DNA of 32,333 nucleotides, taken from Spirochaetaceae bacterium (GTDB lineage Bacteria; Spirochaetota; Spirochaetia; DSM-27196; SKKC01). Shown one piece after another: positions 24,576-30,781 of the stretch; positions within the stretch are counted from its first letter, which is position 1; each line of letters opens with the position of its first letter. The notes under the pieces were generated by a model. The model saw only the letters and a list, made by a program, of their open reading frames with translations, was not told the origin of the DNA and did not search any database. Made by a program: the position numbers and the translations under genes. The DNA lies in contig SKXQ01000104.1 in NCBI GenBank assembly GCA_007128315.1, forward strand, positions 1 to 32,333. Direction: 5' to 3'.

Positions 24576-26015
24576 TTAATGCTTGCTCCGTGGGTCGACT
24601 GCGTCCCGTATACCGTCACCGAAAAAGTTCCAGGCCAGAATCGCGAGAAAGATCAAAAATCCGGGCCAGAGTATCCAGGGGAAGTCTCTGACGACCCGGT
24701 AGTTGCGGGCAACGGAAAGCATGTTGCCCCAGCTCGCCTGCGGTTCTACGATGCCGAGTCCGAGCAGACTCAAAGCAGCCTCACCAAGTATAAACGAGGG
24801 TATAAGCAGCGTTACCTGCACGATCGAATAGGAGAAGGTATTCGGCAACACGTGCTTCCGAATGATTTTCCAGTGGGACAGACCGAGCGTCCGGGCGCTC
24901 ATGACAAAATCCTGCGTCTTGATCGAAAGAACCAGACCCCGAATTATGCGGGCAAAACTTGCCCACGCTATGAATGCCGTCGCGACGACGATCAGAAAGT
25001 ATACCTGTATGGAATCGAGATTCGCCGGAAAAGCGGCCCGGAGAGTCAGAAGAAGGTACAGGCCGGGAAAGGCGATAACGATCTCACACAATCGCATTAT
25101 GAGGTTATCAGTTTTTCCACCGGCGTATCCGGCGATGCCCCCGAGCGTCAGTCCCAGGGTAAAGGTAATTGCCGCACCAATAAGGCCGACGGTCATTGAT
25201 ACGCGTGATCCGTGTATGAGGCGTGAAAGCAGGTCTCTGCCGTTCCGATCGGCACCGAAGGGGAAGAAGCCACCGGTCCGTGATGTCACAAAGTGACGGC
25301 GGGTTTCAAACATACCCATGAAACGATACGGAATACCTTCGGCGAACATGCCGACGAAGTTCTTGTTGCCGCGTGCGAGATAGATAATCCGGTCTCGCTC
25401 GACGTCGTCGATTGTAACCGTATCGAGGACAAACTCTTCAACATGATCGACACGGTCGTCTGTCTCGAGATCCCGTATCGCCTGTTGCAGTCGGACAAGC
25501 CGCTCATCCCCTTCGGGTATGCGCAGCTGTCGCTGAACCCCGTCGATCAGTTCGGACTCCCGCTGCATCTGGTTACTTGCAACGGCGACAAACCGGTGGG
25601 TTCTTCGACCGGGCTGCAAAGGTACGATAATCGCTCGCATGGTGTGTTGCGGCACGACTCTGTACGTCCGGCGGGCGATGTCCGTCTGTATATACTCCCA
25701 CACGAATGGCCTGAACTCGCGTCCACCGTCCGGGTTGGTGTAGAACCAGGTAATCTGGCTCGGCGCGTGAAACGGCTTTCGACTGTCGCTGTACGTCATA
25801 TCGTAGGGAGCGAGAAAGTCAGCAAAAATAACAATAAAGTAGAGAAACAGCAGTATTCCGAGACCGATGCGTCCGAGCGTGTGCTTGCGGAAGCGTCGTA
25901 CATAGATAGTCCATATGGACTCTCCGTGCTCGTCACCCTGCGAATCGTAATGCTCCAGAATCTCTTCGGAGACGGTATCGGTATTGATTGGTTCCAATGG
26001 TTCTTTATCAGACAT
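24576..26015 (-). CDS. oppC: Oligopeptide ABC transporter permease OppC with large extra domain
   Basis: The 479-residue permease is far longer than the usual 300. The N-terminus is acidic (1-40), the first membrane helix is at about 48-68, and the normal GADRNGRDLLSRLIHGSR motif occurs only at about 254-271, followed by five membrane helices with the EAA loop (SARTLGLSHWKIIRKHVLPN). Between helix 1 and that motif lies a roughly 150-residue hydrophilic segment (about 85-250) that standard OppC lacks and that would face the periplasm. It forms the membrane channel with OppB. Its ATG overlaps the oppB stop by 1 nt (TGATG), so the two are coupled. Confidence 0.92.
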   Translation of the reverse strand: MSDKEPLEPINTDTVSEEILEHYDSQGDEHGESIWTIYVRRFRKHTLGRIGLGILLFLYFIVIFADFLAPYDMTYSDSRKPFHAPSQITWFYTNPDGGREFRPFVWEYIQTDIARRTYRVVPQHTMRAIIVPLQPGRRTHRFVAVASNQMQRESELIDGVQRQLRIPEGDERLVRLQQAIRDLETDDRVDHVEEFVLDTVTIDDVERDRIIYLARGNKNFVGMFAEGIPYRFMGMFETRRHFVTSRTGGFFPFGADRNGRDLLSRLIHGSRVSMTVGLIGAAITFTLGLTLGGIAGYAGGKTDNLIMRLCEIVIAFPGLYLLLTLRAAFPANLDSIQVYFLIVVATAFIAWASFARIIRGLVLSIKTQDFVMSARTLGLSHWKIIRKHVLPNTFSYSIVQVTLLIPSFILGEAALSLLGLGIVEPQASWGNMLSVARNYRVVRDFPWILWPGFLIFLAILAWNFFGDGIRDAVDPRSKH

Positions 26016-27139
26016 CAGCTTATCCTCACTCGCGGGTCTACCAGGGCAAGCGCAATATCGGCGAGAAGATTACCGATCACCAGCAGGACTACTCCGTACA
26101 CGAGACTACCGACAACCAGATACAGGTCCTGACTGAGAACAGCCTCAAGAAGTACGCTTCCGAGGCCAGGCCAGGCGACGACGATCTCCACGAGCGCTGC
26201 GCCGCTCATGACATTACCGAGTTGAAAACCCAGAAGCGTGATCATGGGATTAATGGCGTTGCGGAGCGCGTGCATGTACACGACCTTGTTCTCCGTCTGC
26301 CCCTTCGCGCGAGCAGTCGTCACGTACTGTTCGTTCATGATCTTGAGCATCTCACCCCGCATGACACGAGTCAGCGTTGCCATAACGCTCGTCCCGATAA
26401 CCACAACCGGTACAATCATATGTCTGAGTACGTCGAAGAACTGCTGCGTCGCCGTCATGTTTCTGAAGCCGACACTCGTCATACCGCCCAGCGGCAGCCA
26501 GTTGCCCGTCGAAGAGATCAGATACAGGAGCAGAAAGGCCAGAAAGAAATTCGGAATCGCGAGCCCGAAGAATGCAAAAATCGACACGAACTGATCTTTC
26601 CAGTTGTACTGGTTTGTAGCCGCAAAAACGCCCATTGGAATGCTTAAGACCCAGGCAAACACCAGCGACGTCAATGACAACAGTATGGTATTCCACGCGC
26701 GTTGACCGACAATCGCGAATACCGGAGCCCGATATGTACGGGAAAAACCGAAATCACCCTGAAGGGCGTTCCAGATATACTGGAAAAACTGTGCATACCA
26801 GGGCTGATCCAGTCTGAACTGCCGTCGAAACATCTCAAGCTGATCCCGACTGATCGCCGGGTCGAGCTCCATCTGTGAAAACATGTCTCCCGGGGCCAGC
26901 TGTATAAGGGCAAACCCGAGCGCGAGGACGGCCAGAACTATGGGAACCATCTGGGCAAGACGTCGCAGGATATAGGAGAGCATGGCGGGTGACAGCCAGA
27001 GCAGCCTCACCATCCAGAGCGCGCCTTCGGTAAGAACGACAGCAAAAAAAAGATTCGTCCCGCCCGACACCAGCATTACAATCGCCAGTGCGTCCAGGAT
27101 GAATGTGAGTCGCCAGTTGAATTGTTTCAGTGCTTTCAT
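26015..27139 (-). CDS. oppB: Oligopeptide ABC transporter permease OppB with N-terminal extension
   Basis: The 374-residue permease contains the normal OppB body from about residue 53 (MLSYILRRLAQMVPIVLAV), the QLAPGD motif, six membrane segments and the EAA loop (TTARAKGQTENKVVYMHALRNA). The first 52 residues are extra and include one long or two short hydrophobic stretches (about 12-33 and 34-50), so an added membrane hairpin is likely. A GGAAGGG ribosome binding site lies 5 nt before the ATG at 27139, while nothing similar precedes the internal Met at 26983, so the extension is probably real. It makes the peptide channel with OppC. It is separated from oppA by 204 bp of hairpins. Confidence 0.92.
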   Translation of the reverse strand: MKALKQFNWRLTFILDALAIVMLVSGGTNLFFAVVLTEGALWMVRLLWLSPAMLSYILRRLAQMVPIVLAVLALGFALIQLAPGDMFSQMELDPAISRDQLEMFRRQFRLDQPWYAQFFQYIWNALQGDFGFSRTYRAPVFAIVGQRAWNTILLSLTSLVFAWVLSIPMGVFAATNQYNWKDQFVSIFAFFGLAIPNFFLAFLLLYLISSTGNWLPLGGMTSVGFRNMTATQQFFDVLRHMIVPVVVIGTSVMATLTRVMRGEMLKIMNEQYVTTARAKGQTENKVVYMHALRNAINPMITLLGFQLGNVMSGAALVEIVVAWPGLGSVLLEAVLSQDLYLVVGSLVYGVVLLVIGNLLADIALALVDPRVRIS

Positions 27140-27144
27140 GCAGA

Positions 27145-27151
27145 CCCTTCC
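27145..27151 (-). promoter_or_regulatory. Ribosome binding site of oppB
   Basis: GGAAGGG on the minus strand lies 5 nt before the ATG at 27139 and supports the long form of OppB over the internal start at 26983. Confidence 0.75.
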
Positions 27152-27208
27152 GCGAACCCCATGGGATGATCCCGACGTATCGACAAGGACGACAGGCAGG
27201 ATGAAGTT

Positions 27209-27253
27209 ACGCGGCAGCGGAACTCAGAACGTAGCTGAGCCCCGCTGCCGCGT
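27209..27253 (-). repeat. Hairpin D between oppA and oppB
   Basis: ACGCGGCAGCGG (27209-27220) and CCGCTGCCGCGT (27242-27253) are perfect 12-bp inverted repeats, with an inner CTCAG/CTGAG stem and a 7-nt loop. Nearest to oppB; no T-run. Confidence 0.75.
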
Positions 27254-27273
27254 GTGCACTCTATCGTGCACAC
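27252..27273 (-). repeat. Hairpin C between oppA and oppB
   Basis: GTGTGCAC and GTGCACAC form a perfect 8-bp stem with a 6-nt loop. It shares 2 nt with hairpin D. Confidence 0.7.
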
Positions 27274-27282
27274 CTGCGGCGC

Positions 27283-27304
27283 GGCGACGCCCGAAGGCAT
27301 CGCC
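27283..27304 (-). repeat. Hairpin B with cUUCGg tetraloop between oppA and oppB
   Basis: In the minus-strand RNA GGCGAUGCC-UUCG-GGCGUCGCC makes a 9-bp stem (one U-G wobble) closed by the very stable C(UUCG)G tetraloop. On the other strand the wobble becomes a C-A mismatch, so the structure is designed for the opp mRNA. Confidence 0.75.
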
Positions 27305-27310
27305 GGTGGC

Positions 27311-27335
27311 ACATCACCGGAAACTCCGGTGATGT
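27311..27335 (-). repeat. Hairpin A just after oppA
   Basis: ACATCACCGG and CCGGTGATGT form a perfect 10-bp stem with a 5-nt loop, 8 nt after the oppA stop. A third CCGGTG at 27303-27308 can instead pair with its CACCGG arm. There is no T-run, so full termination is unlikely. Confidence 0.75.
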
Positions 27336-27343
27336 TTCGTGAC

Positions 27344-29167
27344 TTAGCGGCGGAACATTCGAGAAACGATCGCGACCGCTTCAAACCCGTTTATGGGCTG
27401 CGGCTTCACGTTGCCGAGGTCGGCAGATGCTGCAACCATGACAGCCGGGTTGAAGGTAAAGACCCAGGGAACCTCTTCGATCCAGATTTCCTGCAGTCTG
27501 TGATAACCGGCGGTCCGGACGGACTCGTCGAGTGTGTAGTTCGCGTTAAGCTCCCCACGTCCAAACCAGATGTCGTCTACTTCCTGCTCCCAGTCACGCA
27601 GAGGCGATTCCTGGTTCGGGTGACTCATGTGGAGGTTACCTCGACTCGGGTAGACATTGGCGCCACTGATCGGGTCAACACTACCGGTCAGACCGATAAT
27701 GATCGCTTCCCAGTCAAAGCTGCCGACCAGCTGCCCGACGATGGCGTTGAAGTCACCGGGGCGGAACGTGATTTCGATTCCGATCTCACGTGCTTCCTGC
27801 GAGAAGAGTTCACCGATACCGACACGCTGACTGTTGTCAGAGTTGGTCTGCAGGGTGAATGCAATGCGGTTACCGTCGGGATCCTGTCGCCAGCCGTCTC
27901 CGTTCTGATCGACGTAGCCGATTGAGTCAAGGAGATCAGCTGCTGCTTCCGGGTCGTAGGGGAACGCAAGCTCGGGTGATCGCTCGAGGTAGAAGGGGCT
28001 GAACTGCGGTACAAAACTGTACTGCGGAAAGCCGAACCCGAATGCGATGTTGTCAATTATGGTCTGGCGGTCTACGAGATGCGCCATTGCCTGGCGGAAT
28101 GTTCTGTTGTTGAACCATTCGAGGCGATACTCGTCAAGCGGGCCGTCCCAGTTCTGGTTGAAGGTGATAAACTGCGTTGACGCAGCCGGTCCAACTTCAT
28201 ACAGACGGATACTGAGCTCATCCTGGCGGTCCACAAGCACGGCGTAGTCTTCACCGCGGAACGCGGAGCTGCCGCTACCGTAAATGTCGATTTCGCCTGC
28301 GAGGAATCGCTGCAGCGCTGTGTCGTTATCGGGCACTACGCTGAAAACGACTTCGTCAAGATAAGGAAGCTGCGTACCAGCTTCGTCGCGCTCCCAGTAG
28401 TTGGGATTGCGGCTCAGGACAATGCGCTGTCCGGGAACATATTCGGCAACCATGTACGGGCCGCTGCCGACGAGTGTGGAGATATCGGCGTCGACACCCC
28501 AGAAACTCTGCATGCGTCCGTAGCCCTCTGCCTCGATGACGGGCTCGAGAATGTGACGCGGGGCCGGGGGAAGACCGGAAAGGGTCAGAAGACCCGCATA
28601 GATTTCCGAAACGCTTACGCGAACGGTGCGGTCATCGATTGCTTCCCAGACAGCCATTTCGCCGCCAACAAGCTGTGACGAACGGGCGTTACTTCCAACT
28701 TCCTCGTTCTGCACCAGTTCAGCGCTGAATACGAAGTCGTGGGCGGTAATAGGTTCTCCGTCACTGAACCGGAGACCTTCCCGAAGCGTGAAGGTCACAG
28801 AAAGCTCGTCGTCCGACACTACCCAGCCTTCTGCCATGGAGGGCTCGAAATCGAGAGTGTGCGTGTTTCGACGGAGCATGCCCGAGTGCATGAGTGCAGT
28901 TATGACGGTCGATGAGGTCTCTGCTGCTACCCAGTCGTTGAATGTACGGGGATCGTTGGTCGTTGCAAGGGTTACGCTTCCGCCTCGCTGACCGAGTTCC
29001 CAGCCTGCTTCACGATCGATGGCCCGAAGACCTTCGATCTGAGATACTGCTCCCTCCTCGTCTACGTCGAGGATATCCGGAGCCTCCCGACCGCCCCCGG
29101 CGAATGCCGCCGCGGCTGCAAATAGCAGAACGGTCAGGAGTGTTACAAAAAACCTGTAGTTCTTCAT
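27344..29167 (-). CDS. oppA: Peptide ABC transporter substrate-binding protein OppA
   Basis: The 607-residue protein is a family 5 solute-binding protein (SBP_bac_5): FEPSMAEGWVVSDDELSVTFTLREGLRFSDGEPITAHDFVFSAE is present, and further on the LVGSGPYMVAEYVPGQ segment that closes the ligand site. It captures peptides outside the inner membrane and delivers them to OppBC. The signal peptide (1-23, ending AFA) has no lipobox cysteine, so it should be a soluble periplasmic protein rather than a lipoprotein. An ideal AAGGAGG lies 5-6 nt before the ATG at 29167. It is the first gene of the opp operon and is followed by four stable hairpins. Confidence 0.92.
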   Translation of the reverse strand: MKNYRFFVTLLTVLLFAAAAAFAGGGREAPDILDVDEEGAVSQIEGLRAIDREAGWELGQRGGSVTLATTNDPRTFNDWVAAETSSTVITALMHSGMLRRNTHTLDFEPSMAEGWVVSDDELSVTFTLREGLRFSDGEPITAHDFVFSAELVQNEEVGSNARSSQLVGGEMAVWEAIDDRTVRVSVSEIYAGLLTLSGLPPAPRHILEPVIEAEGYGRMQSFWGVDADISTLVGSGPYMVAEYVPGQRIVLSRNPNYWERDEAGTQLPYLDEVVFSVVPDNDTALQRFLAGEIDIYGSGSSAFRGEDYAVLVDRQDELSIRLYEVGPAASTQFITFNQNWDGPLDEYRLEWFNNRTFRQAMAHLVDRQTIIDNIAFGFGFPQYSFVPQFSPFYLERSPELAFPYDPEAAADLLDSIGYVDQNGDGWRQDPDGNRIAFTLQTNSDNSQRVGIGELFSQEAREIGIEITFRPGDFNAIVGQLVGSFDWEAIIIGLTGSVDPISGANVYPSRGNLHMSHPNQESPLRDWEQEVDDIWFGRGELNANYTLDESVRTAGYHRLQEIWIEEVPWVFTFNPAVMVAASADLGNVKPQPINGFEAVAIVSRMFRR

Positions 29168-29205
29168 CCATGCCTCCTTATATTGGTGTGGATGTAATAT
29201 GGGAA

Positions 29206-29235
29206 ACTGTATCAGAGGTTGTGAAGTTTTGACAA
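29206..29235 (-). promoter_or_regulatory. oppA promoter
   Basis: On the minus strand TTGTCA (29230-29235, 5/6) and TACAGT (29206-29211, 4/6) with an 18-nt spacer lie about 40 nt before oppA. The -35 box is half of the inverted repeat at 29219-29235, so a bound repressor there would block it. Confidence 0.5.
29219..29235. promoter_or_regulatory. Inverted repeat over the oppA -35 box
   Basis: TTGTGAAGTTTTGACAA has near-symmetrical arms TTGTGAA and TTGACAA. It looks like a Rex-type site but is 17 bp, one short of the 18-bp spacing of known Rex operators, so it is a weaker candidate. Confidence 0.35.
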
Positions 29236-29239
29236 GCGA

Positions 29240-29257
29240 TTGTTATCAGATCAACAC
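29240..29257. promoter_or_regulatory. Candidate Rex operator
   Basis: TTGTTATCAGATCAACAC matches the common Rex consensus TTGTTAANNNNTTAACAA at 11 of 14 fixed positions with the correct 18-bp length and TGTT/AACA spacing. It lies 5 bp upstream of the oppA -35 box and about 160 bp upstream of rex. Confidence 0.45.
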
Positions 29258-29270
29258 ACAGTTTTGTGTG
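29255..29270. repeat. Inverted repeat in the oppA-rex region
   Basis: CACACAGTTTTGTGTG: perfect 6-bp arms around GTTT. It partly overlaps the candidate Rex operator and could be a second regulator site. Confidence 0.45.
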
Positions 29271-29285
29271 ATTACGATTTTTCAA

Positions 29286-29299
29286 CTACATATATGTAG
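29286..29299. repeat. Perfect 14-bp palindrome in the oppA-rex region
   Basis: CTACATATATGTAG is self-complementary over all 14 bases, in AT-rich DNA between the two divergent promoters. A dimeric regulator could bind it; the regulator is unknown. Confidence 0.5.
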
Positions 29300-29360
29300 G
29301 ATCACGAAATCTCGTTTTCGCGAAGTTTGCTCGATATAATGTGAAATAAATCGTTTTAAC

Positions 29361-29390
29361 TTGTCCTGTTTCGCATTATCAACGTATAAT
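29361..29390 (+). promoter_or_regulatory. rex promoter
   Basis: TTGTCC (29361-29366, 4/6) and a perfect TATAAT (29385-29390) with an 18-nt spacer precede rex, leaving a leader of about 25 nt with AAGGGG at 29407-29412. A second TATAAT at 29335-29340 has no good -35. Confidence 0.55.
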
Positions 29391-29419
29391 TCGACGACGA
29401 TTCTTTAAGGGGTTCCTGC

Positions 29420-30088
29420 ATGGCCGACGCTATTTCCGAGCACATCATTCTGAGACTCGCCCGATACCTCCGGGTACTACAGAAACTGAGATCACTTGGC
29501 TTCGTAAAAGTGTTCTCGAACAACCTCGGCGACGCTATCGGTGTCACACCGGCTGTTGTGCGCAAGGACTTCTCAATGATCAGTATTACCGGAAACAAAC
29601 GCGGTGGCTATACCATTGACTACCTGATTCCGGAACTCGAGCGCATTCTCGGAAAACGTGAAACCCAGAATGTCGTACTCGTTGGTTGTGGAAAGATAGG
29701 CCGCGCGCTTATGGAGTACCAGGAGTTCAGGAAGGAAGGCATAATCATCAAGGCCGCTTTTGACGTCGATGAGAGTCGGATCGGCAGTCACAGCGACATC
29801 CCCGTACTCCATACCGAAAAGCTTGCCGACTACGTCGTTGAAAACGGTATTCGCGTTGGTATCCTTGCGGTACCTGACACATCGGCTGCGTCCGTCTTCG
29901 AAATCATGATGCAGGCCGGTATTCGGGGTTTTCTGAACTTTACGACGGTTGAACTGAAGTGCTCGGGCAAGTGTCCCGATGACGGATGCGAAAGCGAGTG
30001 CATCGTGCAGAACGTAAACATCAGTCTCGAAATCGAGAATCTCTTCTACCTGGTAAACCTGAAAAGCTCCCTGCACTCGAGTACATGA
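29420..30088 (+). CDS. rex: Redox-sensing transcriptional repressor Rex with a four-cysteine cluster
   Basis: The 222-residue protein is Rex: an N-terminal winged helix (about 8-75; RLARYLRVLQ, SNNLGDAIGVTPAVVRKDFS) and an NAD(H)-binding Rossmann domain with GCGKIG at 89-94 and AAFDVD. Rex represses target genes when NADH is low and lets go when it is high. The segment before the C-terminal swapping helix, normally a Pro/Val-rich loop, is CSGKCPDDGCESEC: Cys181, 185, 190 and 194 (CX3CX4CX3C), which could bind Zn or an Fe-S cluster. AAGGGG lies 7 nt before the ATG. The gene is coupled by a 4-nt ATGA overlap to a TPR protein, and is divergent from oppA with palindromes between them. Confidence 0.95.
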   Translation: MADAISEHIILRLARYLRVLQKLRSLGFVKVFSNNLGDAIGVTPAVVRKDFSMISITGNKRGGYTIDYLIPELERILGKRETQNVVLVGCGKIGRALMEYQEFRKEGIIIKAAFDVDESRIGSHSDIPVLHTEKLADYVVENGIRVGILAVPDTSAASVFEIMMQAGIRGFLNFTTVELKCSGKCPDDGCESECIVQNVNISLEIENLFYLVNLKSSLHSST

Positions 30089-30765
30089 CGATCAAACCGG
30101 CATCGTTTCACGAGGTAGACGTGGCCGAAGAGCTGCTCGTCCGGAATGAACGGGGTTTTTCGTCCCTGAACTCGCAACTCGTCGACCTGCGAAGTCGGGC
30201 GGCTGGCATTGTACACCGCATGGACCGTTCCTACTGGCTCGGACGCATCGAGATGCTTCTTGGTATGCAACAGACCTTCGTTTCGCATGACAGAACGGCC
30301 GCATCGCATTTTCTGGCGGCGCGCCACTACGCGCTGGATACCCTCGAACAGCAGGAGTTCAGCGACGCGTGGCGTCTTCTGTCGGACGCAATGGGACAAC
30401 TCCTGCTGATTCGCGGACCGGTCTTTCAGTTCCTGTACGGTATGAAGGCCAGGGATGCGGCTCTGCGTGCGCTTGATCTCGACTTCGGGAATATCCGGGC
30501 TCACATAGCGGCAGCCGGGTGGTACCTGAATGCGCCGTCGTTCGCGGGCGGAGACACAGGTCACGCCGTCGATATTCTGGAACAGGCGGGTGGGACCGAT
30601 AACATCACAAAACTCGAACAGTTTCTCGTGTGCTGCCTGCTTGCATATGCATATTACGAGAGTGACGCGACCGATTACTCGGTTGAGTTCTACAAACGCG
30701 CCCTGAACCTGTATCCGAAAAGCGCGTGGCTGAAGTCAATCGGGCGGAGTATCGAGCTCGCGTAG
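30085..30765 (+). CDS. TPR-like protein coupled to rex
   Basis: The 226-residue product starts at an ATG that overlaps the rex stop (ATGA). It is mainly helical, with TPR-like pairs: AARHYALDTLEQQEFSDAW, AALRALDLDFGNIRAHIAAAGWYL, PSFAGGDTGHAVDILEQA, then YDSVEFYKRALNLYPKSAW-like. The segment with a Gly-Gly turn after a small-residue helix (NAPSFAGGDTGHAV) resembles the TRAP-transporter T-component (TatT) family of spirochaetes, but there is no signal peptide, so it is probably cytoplasmic. I give no specific function. It converges with ftsK after 16 bp. Confidence 0.8.
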   Translation: MTIKPASFHEVDVAEELLVRNERGFSSLNSQLVDLRSRAAGIVHRMDRSYWLGRIEMLLGMQQTFVSHDRTAASHFLAARHYALDTLEQQEFSDAWRLLSDAMGQLLLIRGPVFQFLYGMKARDAALRALDLDFGNIRAHIAAAGWYLNAPSFAGGDTGHAVDILEQAGGTDNITKLEQFLVCCLLAYAYYESDATDYSVEFYKRALNLYPKSAWLKSIGRSIELA

Positions 30766-30781
30766 ACGAGGCGCAATCTGT

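Noticed and set aside
25293-26132. 279-codon plus-strand open frame opposite oppC
   Set aside because: Antisense shadow of the OppC coding frame; no family features.
27311-27335. Intrinsic terminator after oppA
   Set aside because: The stem is strong but no T-run follows, and oppBCDF continue in the same direction with couplings.
29219-29235. CRP-type site (TGTGA-N6-TCACA) before oppA
   Set aside because: Only the left half fits; the right half is GACAA. Kept only as a weak Rex-like repeat.
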